Shown: positions 16,401 through 24,265 of the stretch, piece by piece
How positions within the stretch are numbered: the first letter of the stretch is position 1
How the letters are laid out: each line of letters begins with the position of its first letter
The notes under the pieces: generated by a model
Database searches by the model: none
What the model saw: only the letters and a program-made list of their open reading frames with translations
Told to the model about the DNA's origin: nothing
Program-made: the position numbers and the translations under genes
Origin: Amycolatopsis nalaikhensis
GTDB taxonomy: Bacteria > Actinomycetota > Actinomycetes > Mycobacteriales > Pseudonocardiaceae
Direction of reading: 5' to 3'
Assembly: GCF_030264295.1 (NCBI RefSeq)
Contig: NZ_CP127173.1
Coordinates: 4,409,501 to 4,473,500 of the forward strand
Length of the DNA stretch: 64,000 nucleotides

Positions 16401-17039
16401 GGCGAGCATGAGCGCCTCGCGCAACGGCTCCCGCAGCGGATGTTCCCCGGCCAGCACGGCCAGCTCCGGCGCGAGATCGAGGTGCCCGCCGAGCGCGAGC
16501 AGGGCCTCGGCGCGCCGTTCGAGCGTGCTCAGCCGCAGCTCGGCGAGGTGTTCACGGTGCCGCTCGGCGAACCCGCCCGGCACACCGGAAAGCGCTTCGC
16601 CCTGCCAGAGCGCGAGGGCGGCGTCCAGCTCGGTGACGGCGGCCCGCGGGTCGCCTTCGTCGAGGTGCCGCTGAGCGCGTTCGCGGTGCCGCTCGAACAC
16701 GGCCGCGTCGAGCGCGTCTTCGCCGAGCAGCAGGGAGTAGCCCGCCGGGTCCGACACCAGGAGACTGGCCGCCGACCAGCGCGAACGGTCCGGCTCGAGC
16801 GCCCGGCGCAGGCCGGAGACGTAGGTGTGGACACTGCCCTCGACGCTCGCGGGCGCGGAGTCGCCCCAGACCCCGGCGATCAGCTCGGCGCGGGGGACCG
16901 GACGCCCGGCGTTGACCGCGAGCACGGCGAAGATCGCGCGCTGACGCGCGGGACCGAGGCCGATTTCGGCCGTCCCGCGCCAGGCCCGCAGCGGGCCGAG
17001 CACGCCCACCCGCAGACCGCTGTCCGCATCGCCGCGCAT
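13416..17039 (-). CDS. Large SARP-LAL regulator: wHTH + BTAD + AAA ATPase + TPR + LuxR HTH
   Basis: A 1207-aa AfsR/SARP family regulator. An OmpR-type winged helix spans about residues 8-100 (RVGVLGPLRAWRG onward, VHTYVSGLRRALEP). A bacterial transcriptional activation domain follows (about 105-250). An AAA/STAND-type ATPase starts at about 270, with Walker A GEAGIGKS at 303-310 and Walker B LVLVLDDLQWADEAS. A long helical repeat region precedes a C-terminal LuxR helix-turn-helix (LTPIEVRIASLVAEG, SNPDIAAELSLPRRTVQAH). It therefore has a DNA-binding domain at both ends. Such proteins activate antibiotic or sugar-use operons; its convergent neighbour is the GH1 operon. The next gene upstream (17216) is a paralogue. 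The start is weakly supported; no strong ribosome site is seen. Confidence 0.88.
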   Translation of the reverse strand: MRGDADSGLRVGVLGPLRAWRGTAEIGLGPARQRAIFAVLAVNAGRPVPRAELIAGVWGDSAPASVEGSVHTYVSGLRRALEPDRSRWSAASLLVSDPAGYSLLLGEDALDAAVFERHRERAQRHLDEGDPRAAVTELDAALALWQGEALSGVPGGFAERHREHLAELRLSTLERRAEALLALGGHLDLAPELAVLAGEHPLREPLREALMLALYRSGRHAEALDVFRDARATLVEELGVEPGPKLQRLQQQILAQDPALDAPAAPVVVTGHRLFGREAETKRLAELVADVRAGRGRAVWIEGEAGIGKSELLARSLPDGPGFQRLRAAADELSTRFPLQVMLECLAIDAHSPDPRRARLAKELAGEDPVRRGWGPADPVLGAVDRLLALVDDLCAHSPLVLVLDDLQWADEASVLVWHRLCAATRQLPLLLVAATRPAPDRAELAQLRRGVQARDGVILDLAPLTGDDVGRLIEDQIGARPGPGLRELAARGAGNPLYVKEMVDVLLRDGAVEVAGGEADVDDPAEFEAPRSLVAAVDRRLDFLPARTQEVLRWGALLGMEFAVGDIAAVLGTRPSDLLEPLEEAVAANVLIDTGMQLAFRHPLLRQALYDRLLAGTRAALHRQAAEALDRIGAPVKRVAEQLVAAPATVDEWVLDWLAGHHAAVSNRAPLIAVELLERALAAGAGPRREVLLVALVKVLFRLERNPESLARQALEVATDPDAVEEMRHVLAALQHRRGDTEAAVATLGASADDPAVPELWRVKHRQLLANFRRGDLSDLDAAEKAARETKEQAGGDRYLTAHALQSLWLVDSVRREHDSALAHIDAAIEAVGDEHELADLHLDLLDNRVFTLQNLDRLAEADAALRTAGEVAARHAMPVGLQVSVAVHRYWEGRWDEALVELDTVTEDGPAITFYGLREPGPAALLLHGVAALIAGRRDDRAQAAAHLDAAEEYAPATGSERESFDFLLVADALAAEQRGDRVRALAVLEPILNPTYAQMMLRHQWLPTFVRLAMEQDDVVRARRALAVCEEEAAKERRPARAHAAVSWCRGLIEDDPRAVLATAEHFRAVGRRPELATALEDAAELLARAGRLDAAQAAFEEAAELYTALGARWDLRRAETRLRRLGVRRGALFSPIRPGHGWESLTPIEVRIASLVAEGRSNPDIAAELSLPRRTVQAHVARLLGKLETPSRSGVAEAFRRRP

Positions 17040-17159
17040 GTCGCTGCCGTCCCCTCTGGGGCCGCGCCCCAGACCCCATCCCCCAGGGACTGTCCCGATG
17101 ACCTTACCGACGTGGCAACCCCACCCGAGGTTGCGCGCTCAACTCCAGTCCCGTAGGGG

Positions 17160-17203
17160 TCGTGAGTGTTTAGGGCGGTTCTAACCGCCCTAAACACTCA
17201 CGA
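17160..17203. repeat. TCGTGAGTGTT intergenic palindrome, copy 1
   Basis: Two exact 21-nt arms (17160-17180 and 17183-17203, beginning TCGTGAGTGTTTAGGGCGG) are separated by CT. It lies in the gap between the two tandem SARP genes, just downstream of the one at 17216. A second copy at 55365 differs by one compensated base pair. Confidence 0.8.
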
Positions 17204-17215
17204 CCACCTACGGAA

Positions 17216-20200
17216 CTACTCCCCGGCGACGGCTCGGGTGCGCACCGCGTTGGCCCGCCGGATGCCGAACGGCCGCATCCGTTCCTCCGCGCGCCGGACG
17301 TCCCAGACCGCGCCCATGCCCGTGTACGCGGTCAACGCGCCCCGGAACGCCGTGCGCGCCCGCGTCAGCTCGCCCGCCTCGGCCAGCAGGATCGCCGCGT
17401 CCTCGGTCGCCTTGGCCTGCTTGAGCAGACGGCCCGCCGTTCGGTAGTGCCCGGCCGCCGTCAGCACCGGCTCGGGGTCGCCGGTGACCAGTCCCCGGCA
17501 GTGCGCGGCCGCCGCCGCGTGCGCCGGTGGCCCCTCGACGTCCAGCAGGCGCAGGGCCTCCCGGGCCCGCCCGCCGTCGCCGAGCCGGAGGGCCAGCCGG
17601 ACCAGGTCGGGCAGCCACGAATGGCGCGCCGCGGGCGGGTAGTGCTCCTCCAGCAGCGGCAGGAGCGCCGTCAACGCCGCTTCGGGACGGCCCTCCTGCT
17701 CGGCGAGCAACGCCTGGGCCGCGAGCAGGAAGTCGCCGCCGTCGGGCTCGAGACCCGGCGGCCACTGCTGCCGGTCGGCCGCGTCGAGGTGCGTCCTGGC
17801 CCGCTGCGGCTCACCGCGGTGCCCGGCGATCAGCGCGCCGACGCCGTGCACGAGCAACGCCGAACCCGGGCTGCGCAACACGTAGGACGCCGTCTCGGCG
17901 CCGTCGCGGATCACCGCGTCCAGCTCGTCCAGCGCCGCCTTCCAGCGGCCCAGCCAGTAGTAGTGCACGGCGCCGGCCAGGTGCATCTCGCCCGGCACCG
18001 CGCGGGTCGCGGCGATCCGGCGGGCGGCGTCGAGCGGCTCCGCGGCTTCGTCGAGGCTGTCGAGGTTCGGCACGGACAGCGCGGCGTCGTCCAGCGGGTG
18101 CAGCCCGGCGGGCGCCAGCGCTGTCTCTTCGCCGAGCCGCTCCAAAGTGGACAGCAGCGACTCGTGCCGTCCGCGCCACATCTCCGGGACCTCGGTGTCG
18201 TCGAGGGTCCGCTTCAGCTCGGCCGTCGCCTCGGCGAAGTCGCCACGCCGGTAGTAGATGTAGGCGAGGATCCAGCGCATCTCGGCCGCGCGCTTGCTGT
18301 CGGACGTCCGCGCGACGACCGAGCGCGCCTCGGCCTCGGGCTCGCGGCCGAGCCAGAACAGCAGCCGTGCCAACGTCGTCGTCAACGTCTCCCGCGCGTC
18401 CGGCGGCAGCGTGCCCTGGGTGACGGCGTGGCGGAGCAGGTCGACGGCGGTCCGCGGGGTCTCGGCGGCGACCGTCCCGATGTGCTCCAGCAGCCACCCG
18501 GTGACCCACGGGTCGACCTGCGCGGGCGCGGCGGCGAGCTGCTCGGCGACGCGGACCGCGGGCGCCCCCGCCGCGGCGAACGCCTCGGCCAGCTGCCGGT
18601 GCAGCGCGACGCGCATCGCGGCGGGCGTCTTCTCGTAGAGCACGCGCCGCAGCAGCGGGTGCCGGAACGCGAGCCGGTCGCCCGACTCGACGAGCACGCC
18701 GGAGGCGATCGCCTTGTCGATCGTGCCGACCAGCGCCGTGGGCGGCCGCTCGGTGGCGACGGCGACGTCCGACGGCGAGAACTCGCGGCCCAGCATCGCG
18801 GCCCAGCGCAACGTGTCGCGCGCGCCGCTGGAGAGGAAGCTCAGGTACAGCGTGATCCGCGACCCGAGCGGCGCCGGGATGCTCTCGCAGGAGTTCCCGT
18901 CCAGGTCCGCGTGGACGCCGTCGAGCACGATCATCGACTGGGACAGCAGTGTCTCGACGATTTCCCGGACGTAGCGCGGGTTTCCGGCCGCGTAGGAGAC
19001 GAGCAGCCGCAGGCCGGGCCCGGGTGGCGCGCCGACCAGCTCGGTGGCCAGCTCGAGTGCGGCGCTTTCGGACAGGGGCGGCAGGGTCACGACGTCGATG
19101 TCATCGTTGTCAAGCAGGTCGTCGAGCGCGGCCGGGCGCGGGACCGGGCGGCAGGCGCCGACGAGCAGCAGCGGCAGCTGCCGCGTCTCCCGGCTCAGGT
19201 ACCGCCAGACCCGCAGCGTGGTGTCGTCGGCCCACTGCAGGTCGTCGACGGCCAGCAGCAGCGGCGCCTCCGCGCACAGCTCGCGGACCAGCGCGAGCAC
19301 GCCGTCGACCGGGTCCTCGCCGGGCTGTTCGGCGAGCCGGACGGCCAGGCCCGCGCGGCGCTCGTCGGCCGCCCGCGGGTGCACGCCGAGCGCGTCGAGC
19401 AGGGGGCGCAGGGCGAACCGCTGGTCCAGCGCGTCCGCGACAGCGAAGGCGGGGCGCAGGTCCTCGGCCTCGGCGAGCAGCTCCGCCAGCACGGCGGTGC
19501 GGCCGCTGCCCGGCTCACCGTCCAGCCACAGCGAACGCCCGGCGCCGCCCCGGAGATCGGCGACGGCCTCGCGCAGCCGCGCCAGCTCGGCTTCCCGCCC
19601 GACGAAGACGTCGGCGCATTCCGGCATCGCCGCGACGGGTGCCCGCGTGATGCGCACCGGCGGCGACGGCTGGGGAGCCGGTTTTTCCCGCAGCTGGTCG
19701 TAAAGCCGCCGCAGCGCGGGCCCCGGTTCGGTGCCCGACGCCTCGACGAGCCGGTCGCGGACGTCGGCGTAAACCGCGAGCGCCTCGGTCCGCCGGTCGG
19801 CTTGGGCCAGTGCGCGCATGAGCAGCCCGCGCAGCGTCTCGCGGAACGGGTGCTCGCGGGTCAGCGCGGTCAGCTCGGCGACGAGTTCGGCGTGCCCGCC
19901 CAGCTCCAGCACGAGTTCCGCGCGTCGCTCGACCGTCGCGAGCCGGACCTCCTCGAGCCGGGCCCGCTGGGCGGCGGCGAACGGTCCGGGCAAGCCGGAC
20001 AGCGGAGCGCCGTGCCAGAGGCCGAGCGCTTGGTCGAGGCAGTCGCGCGCGCCGCGGGGATCCCCGTCGGCCTGACGGCGCTGGGCCTGCTCGCGCAGGG
20101 CTTCGAAGTGGTGGACGTCGATCGCGGCGTCGTCCAGCCGCAGCGAATACCCGGACCCGATGGACGCGAGCAGCTGCGGGCCCTCGCCCCTGGCGCGGCC

Positions 20201-20521
20201 GGGCTCCAGCGCGCGGCGCAAGCCGGAAATGTAGGTGTAGATGGAACCTTGGGCGCTCTGCGGCGGCGCCTCGCCCCAGACGGCGTCGATCAGCTCCTCG
20301 CGCGAGACCGTGCGGTTCGGGTTCATCGCCAGTGCCGCGAGAACCGTCCGACGGTGCGCGGAGCCGAGATCGAGCTCCGTTTCGCCACGCCAGGCTTTCA
20401 CCGGGCCGAGCAGTTGGAGTCTCACGGACGCGTTTGGGGGGTCCAGGGGGGCTCGCCCCCCGGCTGGGGTCTGGGGCTCGGCCCCAGAACGATGCAGTGC
20501 GGAGCCGCCCGCCACCGACAT
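17216..20521 (-). CDS. Large SARP-type regulator with degenerate P-loop and no LuxR domain
   Basis: A 1101-aa paralogue of the neighbouring SARP protein. After a 32-residue Pro/Gly-rich N-terminus, the winged helix starts at VRLQLLGPVKAWRG (residue 33) and the BTAD domain follows to about residue 280. The AAA region has Walker A at 335-342, GEPGSGRT, in which Arg341 replaces the essential Lys; Walker B LLLAVDDLQWADDTT remains. The helical repeat half then ends at AVRTRAVAGE with no LuxR helix-turn-helix. It may bind DNA but is probably unable to hydrolyse ATP normally. ATG 20521 is supported by AAGGGAG just upstream; GTG 20425 is an alternative that would start directly at the winged helix. 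Confidence 0.87.
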   Translation of the reverse strand: MSVAGGSALHRSGAEPQTPAGGRAPLDPPNASVRLQLLGPVKAWRGETELDLGSAHRRTVLAALAMNPNRTVSREELIDAVWGEAPPQSAQGSIYTYISGLRRALEPGRARGEGPQLLASIGSGYSLRLDDAAIDVHHFEALREQAQRRQADGDPRGARDCLDQALGLWHGAPLSGLPGPFAAAQRARLEEVRLATVERRAELVLELGGHAELVAELTALTREHPFRETLRGLLMRALAQADRRTEALAVYADVRDRLVEASGTEPGPALRRLYDQLREKPAPQPSPPVRITRAPVAAMPECADVFVGREAELARLREAVADLRGGAGRSLWLDGEPGSGRTAVLAELLAEAEDLRPAFAVADALDQRFALRPLLDALGVHPRAADERRAGLAVRLAEQPGEDPVDGVLALVRELCAEAPLLLAVDDLQWADDTTLRVWRYLSRETRQLPLLLVGACRPVPRPAALDDLLDNDDIDVVTLPPLSESAALELATELVGAPPGPGLRLLVSYAAGNPRYVREIVETLLSQSMIVLDGVHADLDGNSCESIPAPLGSRITLYLSFLSSGARDTLRWAAMLGREFSPSDVAVATERPPTALVGTIDKAIASGVLVESGDRLAFRHPLLRRVLYEKTPAAMRVALHRQLAEAFAAAGAPAVRVAEQLAAAPAQVDPWVTGWLLEHIGTVAAETPRTAVDLLRHAVTQGTLPPDARETLTTTLARLLFWLGREPEAEARSVVARTSDSKRAAEMRWILAYIYYRRGDFAEATAELKRTLDDTEVPEMWRGRHESLLSTLERLGEETALAPAGLHPLDDAALSVPNLDSLDEAAEPLDAARRIAATRAVPGEMHLAGAVHYYWLGRWKAALDELDAVIRDGAETASYVLRSPGSALLVHGVGALIAGHRGEPQRARTHLDAADRQQWPPGLEPDGGDFLLAAQALLAEQEGRPEAALTALLPLLEEHYPPAARHSWLPDLVRLALRLGDGGRAREALRLLDVEGPPAHAAAAAHCRGLVTGDPEPVLTAAGHYRTAGRLLKQAKATEDAAILLAEAGELTRARTAFRGALTAYTGMGAVWDVRRAEERMRPFGIRRANAVRTRAVAGE

Positions 20522-20694
20522 CGGTCTCCCTTCGTGCGCGACGAACTGTCACGCGCCGGATGCCTGCCGTGAGCATACGCGGCCGCCGTGAACCGGCAGG
20601 CAAGGATGGCGGACATTCGGGCAACGGCGTTCCGGCGGTCTTCCGCGCCGCCGAGGGGGTGGGCCACGCTCGGGAGGCGCGAGAGGAGTTCCGC

Positions 20695-20937
20695 ATGGCG
20701 ACAGCCGCGCCGACCGAGGACATGCAGCGGGCCGCGGCCCGGTTCGCCCACGCCGTCGAGGTGGCGCGGTCGCACCTGCGCGACGTCAACAGCGAGATGG
20801 CGATGGTCCAGGCGTCGTGGCGCGGCGAGGCTTCGGTGCGCTTCGGCCAGGCGATGAGCGACTGGGAGCAGGAGTTCGACGTCATCCTGTCGCGGCTGGC
20901 CGGGCTGCTCGAGACGACCGGCGGGCGGGTGCCGTGA
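20695..20937 (+). CDS. WXG100 family protein (Esx-like), first of a pair
   Basis: An 80-aa helical-hairpin protein of the EsxA/EsxB family secreted by type VII systems. The central turn has ASWRGEASVRFGQAM (W-R-G at about residues 42-44), flanked by two amphipathic helices; the C-terminal helix carries WEQEFDVILSRL. ATG 20695 follows GAGAGGAGTT, a strong ribosome site. Its stop overlaps the start of the next small gene as GTGA, so the two should be made in equal amounts and pair as a heterodimer. No ESX core gene (EccC, EccD) lies in this window. Confidence 0.85.
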   Translation: MATAAPTEDMQRAAARFAHAVEVARSHLRDVNSEMAMVQASWRGEASVRFGQAMSDWEQEFDVILSRLAGLLETTGGRVP

Positions 20938-21182
20938 CCCTCGACTTCGGGTTCGCCGACCTCGTGCTCGACCGGCTGGGCGCCATCACCGGGGAGCTGG
21001 GCGAACTGCTCGCCGAGCTGGAAGCCGACGTCGAGCCGGAGCTGGCCGGGTGGACCGGCGACGCGCGGGAGGAGTACCTGCGCGCCAAGCGTGACTGGGG
21101 CCGGGCGGCCGAGCGGATGCCCGATTGCCTGGAGCGGGCGCGGGCCGCGTTCGGGGAGCTGGTGACGTCTTCACGCGCGTGA
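20934..21182 (+). CDS. WXG100-like partner protein, second of a pair
   Basis: An 82-aa helical protein coupled to the WXG100 gene before it. Its turn reads LAGWTGDAREEYLRAKRDWGR (W-T-G at about residues 39-41), the WXG signature, and the following helix continues to MPDCLERARAAFGEL. GTG 20934 overlaps the upstream TGA. Together the pair looks like a heterodimeric Esx substrate. The stop lies inside the palindrome at 21166-21187 that precedes the regulator gene at 21229, so this gene pair and that regulator may be linked functionally. Confidence 0.8.
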   Translation: MTLDFGFADLVLDRLGAITGELGELLAELEADVEPELAGWTGDAREEYLRAKRDWGRAAERMPDCLERARAAFGELVTSSRA

Positions 21183-21209
21183 AGACGGAATAGGGAAGGC
21201 GTGAAGACG
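21166..21209. promoter_or_regulatory. CTTCACG-CGTGAAG operator candidate with downstream half-site (second copy)
   Basis: Perfect 22-bp palindrome at 21166-21187 (left arm CGTCTTCACGC), with a half-site CGTGAAGACG at 21200-21209. The CGTGAAG cores are 22 bp apart, two helical turns. It sits 42 bp before the LuxR-type start at 21229 and matches the site at 8418-8465. Confidence 0.65.
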
Positions 21210-21228
21210 CGCCGTCCACACTGCTGCC

Positions 21229-21831
21229 ATGAAGCCCGTCGAAGTGGCCGTCCTCGCCTCGGACCCGATCACGCACGCCGGCGCGGTGAGCCTGCTGGAG
21301 GCGCACCCGGACGTCCGGGTCACCGACCTCGTGCCCGACGTGCTGCTGGTGATGGAGGAGCACGTCACCGAGGCCGTGCTGGGCGAGATCCGCGCGGCCA
21401 AGGCGTCGCACGTCGTGCTGGTCGTCGAGCACTTCCGCGAGAGCGACCTGATGGCGGTGCTGGAGAGCGGCGTCGTGGCGATCCTGCCGCGCCGCGAGAC
21501 GGGCGGCGCCGAGCTGGTGACGGCGGTCCTCGCCGCGGGCGACGGCACGGCGAACCTGCCGCCGCGGCTGCAGGGCGCGCTGCTCGCGCAGGTCCAGCGG
21601 ATGCGCAAGGACGTCCTGGAGCCGAACGGGCTGACGTTGTCCGGGCTCGCCGCCCGCGAGTGCGACGTGCTGCGGCTGGTCGCCGAGGGCTTCGGGACCG
21701 AGGAGATCGCGGCGAAGCTGTGCTACTCCGAGCGGACCGTGAAGAACGTCCTCTACGGGCTGATGACGCGCTGCGGGCTCAACAACCGCGCCCACGCCGT
21801 CGCCTACGCGCTGCGCGCCGGGGCTATCTGA
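21229..21831 (+). CDS. LuxR/NarL-type regulator with aspartate-less receiver, paralogue
   Basis: A 200-aa protein built like the regulator at 8519. The receiver-like half starts VEVAVLASDPITHAGAVSLL; where the phospho-Asp is expected the strand reads DVLLVMEEHVTE, and the Lys position is Arg (AILPRRET). The DNA-binding half has LSGLAARECDVLRLVAEGF and LCYSERTVKNVLYGLMTR; the core CYSERTVKNV is identical to the other copy. ATG 21229 is the only reasonable start. The palindrome at 21166-21187 upstream suggests autoregulation. The amidase gene follows 29 bp later on the same strand. Confidence 0.85.
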   Translation: MKPVEVAVLASDPITHAGAVSLLEAHPDVRVTDLVPDVLLVMEEHVTEAVLGEIRAAKASHVVLVVEHFRESDLMAVLESGVVAILPRRETGGAELVTAVLAAGDGTANLPPRLQGALLAQVQRMRKDVLEPNGLTLSGLAARECDVLRLVAEGFGTEEIAAKLCYSERTVKNVLYGLMTRCGLNNRAHAVAYALRAGAI

Positions 21832-21860
21832 GCCGTTTTCGCGGGACTAGGGTCGCGATC

Positions 21861-23186
21861 ATGGTGTTGACCGCAGTGGAGATCGCGGCCGCGGTGCGCG
21901 CGGGCGACCTCGATCCGGTGCAGGTGACCAAGGAAGCCCTCGACCGCATCGCCGCGGCGGACGGCGTCGTCGGCGCGTTCCGCCGGGTGCGTGCCGAAGA
22001 GGCGTTGAAGGAGGCGGCGGAGGTCGCCGCGCGGCCCGACCTGGCGTCGCTGCCGCTGGCCGGGGTGCCCGTCGCGGTCAAGGACGTCACGGAGATCGCG
22101 GGCGAGTACGCGTCGCACGGTTCGCTGGCGGGGCCGACTTCGCGCGCCGAGGCGGACGGCGTGATCGCGACGCGGCTGCGGGCGGCGGGCGCGGTGCTCG
22201 TCGGCCTGACCCGGGTGCCGGAGCTGTGCGTCTGGCCGATGAGCGACACCCCGGACGGCATCGCCCGCAACCCGTGGGACCCGACGTACGCCTCGGGCGG
22301 CTCGTCGGGCGGCAGCGCGGCGGCGGTGGCGGCGGGCTTGGTCCCGCTGGCCCACGGCTCGGACGGCCTCGGCTCGATCCGCCTCCCGGCGGCGATGTGC
22401 GGGCTGGTGGGGTTGAAGCCGGGCGCGGACCTGCTGGCCGAGGGCGGCTGGTTCGGCATGTCGGTCCACGGCCCGATGGCGACGACGGTCGCCGACACGG
22501 CGGCGCTGCTCTCGGTGCTGGCCGCGAAGCCCAGCCTGGCCTCGGTGCCCACTCCCGCGCCGTCCCGGATCGCCATGTCGACAACGGTGCCGCTGCTGCA
22601 CACGCCGGTGCCCCGCGAGCTGGTGGCGGCGGTCGCGAAGGCCGCGGACCTCCTGACGGCGGCCGGGCACACGACGACATCGGCGGCCCCGCGCTACCCG
22701 AAGACGATGGTGCTGGGCATGACGGCCCGCTGGTGCGCGGGCCCGGCGGTCCAGGCCGCGGACTTCGACTTCACGCGGTTCCAGCGCCGGACCCGCGCGC
22801 ACGTCCGCGCGGGACGGCTCATCCAGCGTGCCGGGCTGATCCGCGACCGGACGCGCGACCGCTGGGTGTCACGGGCGGAGGAGTTCTTCGCGGAACACGA
22901 CGTCCTGATGACGCCGACGCTGTCGCACTGGCCGGTCCGCGCGGGCCGGTGGCACGAGCGCAGGTGGCTGACGAACGTGCTGCCGTCGACGCGCCTGGCG
23001 GGCTTCACGGGCCAGTGGAACCTGGCGGGCTACCCGGCGATCACGGTCCCGGTGGGCCGGTCGGCCGTGTCGGGGTTGCCGACGTCGGTGCAGCTGATCA
23101 CGAAGCCGGGCGGCGAGTCGCTGCTGCTGGGGCTGGCGGCCCAGCTGGAGTCGGCCAACCCCTGGCCCCGCACGGCCCGCAAGTAA
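21861..23186 (+). CDS. Amidase signature family hydrolase
   Basis: A 441-aa serine amidase. The Ser-cisSer-Lys triad is visible: Lys in GVPVAVKDVTE (near residue 74), the cis-Ser in ASGGSSGGSAAAVAAG (near 149) and the nucleophile in GSDGLGSIRLPA (near 174). It would hydrolyse an amide of unknown identity; the family includes acetamidase, 6-aminohexanoate-dimer hydrolase and peptide amidases. ATG 21861 follows the regulator closely, so they may be co-transcribed. The gene stops 10 bp before the first IS element, which sits in its downstream palindrome. Confidence 0.9.
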   Translation: MVLTAVEIAAAVRAGDLDPVQVTKEALDRIAAADGVVGAFRRVRAEEALKEAAEVAARPDLASLPLAGVPVAVKDVTEIAGEYASHGSLAGPTSRAEADGVIATRLRAAGAVLVGLTRVPELCVWPMSDTPDGIARNPWDPTYASGGSSGGSAAAVAAGLVPLAHGSDGLGSIRLPAAMCGLVGLKPGADLLAEGGWFGMSVHGPMATTVADTAALLSVLAAKPSLASVPTPAPSRIAMSTTVPLLHTPVPRELVAAVAKAADLLTAAGHTTTSAAPRYPKTMVLGMTARWCAGPAVQAADFDFTRFQRRTRAHVRAGRLIQRAGLIRDRTRDRWVSRAEEFFAEHDVLMTPTLSHWPVRAGRWHERRWLTNVLPSTRLAGFTGQWNLAGYPAITVPVGRSAVSGLPTSVQLITKPGGESLLLGLAAQLESANPWPRTARK

Positions 23187-23196
23187 GCGCCCCAAT

Positions 23197-24265
23197 GGGG
23201 TTGTTTCATCGTGAACGTGGCTGGTCAGGCCGTCGAGCTCCTGGTGTTTGCCTGTGACGGTAAGAAGTGGTGCCCGGACCAGCGCGGCGAGCCTGGACAT
23301 AGGTGAAGCCCTCGGCAAGATCGAGATGTGAGTCAATCACCCGCCGAGGGCTTCGGTCCTCTTTCCTACCAGGTCACCCTTCCGCTCTCGCGGCAAACCC
23401 TGCAACTGGTCGCCGGGCTCATCCGCACCCGCCGATCCCGGCTGCGGTCACGATGGCGCAAAGCCACCCCCGCTGAGCAGGCACTAGCGGTACTGGCGGT
23501 GCTGCGCCACGACCCGCGCCTGGCCCACATCGGCGGCGGCCTGAGCGTATCCGCGTCCACGGTGCGCCGCTGGGTGCTGGAAGTCATCGGCCTGCTCGCC
23601 GCCCGCGCCACGCGACTGGACCGCGTCCTGCGGCGGCTGGTCGCGCGAGGCGGGTCGGTAGTGCTGGTGGACGGCACCCTGATCCGGACCCGGCGCCGCA
23701 CCGGACGCGCCAACCGGGCCAACTACAGCGGCAAACACAAACAGCACGGCCTGGTCACGCTCGGGCTGACCGACGAGCAGGGCCGGCTGCTATGGGTCTC
23801 GGCAGCGCTGCCGGGCAGGACCGCCGACATCACCGCCGCCCGCCGGCTTCGCATCCGCCAGCACCTGCACGCCCACGGCCTGACCCCGGCCGGGGACAAA
23901 GGGTTCCACGGCTGGCACAAAGACGTCCGCGCCACCCGCGACTGCCCGGTCTGCGCAGGTCCCTGCGAGCAGGTCGTGCTCACCCCTTACAAAGCCGAAG
24001 CCCGCCGACCGCTGACCAAGGCCCAGAAACAGGCCAACGCCGCGTTCGCGGCGATGCGGTGCGCGGTGGAAGGCGGATTCGCCGCCCTCAAACACTGGCA
24101 CATCCTCGACAAACTCCGTCTCGACACCCGCCACGCCACCACCCTGCTACGCGCTCTGCTCGTGCTCACCCAGCACGAGCAGAGCGTCCGAGACCCGCAG
24201 CCCTGAGCTGATACCACACCCGGTCCCCCCGCCGTGACCAGCCCAAACCACGATGAAACAACCCC
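23197..24265 (+). mobile_element. IS5-family insertion sequence (ISL2-like), copy 1
   Basis: The element is 1069 bp with imperfect inverted ends GGGGTTGTTTCATCGTG on both sides, then diverging but alike (TGGCTGGTCA, GGGCTGGTCA). It is flanked by a 3-bp direct repeat AAT (23194-23196 and 24266-24268). Length, GGG ends and an ANT target duplication fit the ISL2 group. It split the palindromic repeat downstream of the amidase. It appears identical to the inverted copy at 43622-44690. Confidence 0.88.
23328..24206 (+). CDS. IS5-family DDE transposase
   Basis: A 292-aa transposase of the DDE_Tnp_4 type, full length. An N-terminal helix-turn-helix region (about residues 25-90, IGGGLSVSASTVRRWVLEV) precedes the catalytic core: first Asp in VVLVDGTLIRTRR, second in PAGDKGFHGWHKD, and Glu in RCAVEGGFAALKHW. 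An HKQHGLVTLGL strand and a CPVCAGPCEQ cysteine pair lie between. No frameshift or stop is seen, so the element is probably active. The product is identical to that at 43681. Confidence 0.93.
   Translation: MSQSPAEGFGPLSYQVTLPLSRQTLQLVAGLIRTRRSRLRSRWRKATPAEQALAVLAVLRHDPRLAHIGGGLSVSASTVRRWVLEVIGLLAARATRLDRVLRRLVARGGSVVLVDGTLIRTRRRTGRANRANYSGKHKQHGLVTLGLTDEQGRLLWVSAALPGRTADITAARRLRIRQHLHAHGLTPAGDKGFHGWHKDVRATRDCPVCAGPCEQVVLTPYKAEARRPLTKAQKQANAAFAAMRCAVEGGFAALKHWHILDKLRLDTRHATTLLRALLVLTQHEQSVRDPQP

Noticed and set aside
1993..20521. Antibiotic (NRPS/PKS) gene cluster suggested by the thioesterase and SARP regulators
   Set aside because: No carrier protein, synthetase or tailoring enzyme set lies between or around them.
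13833..20572. Very long antisense frames opposite the SARP genes (1107 and 1041 codons)
   Set aside because: They are Arg/Gly/Gln/Val-rich shadows caused by GC bias; the minus-strand frames carry coherent domains over their whole length.
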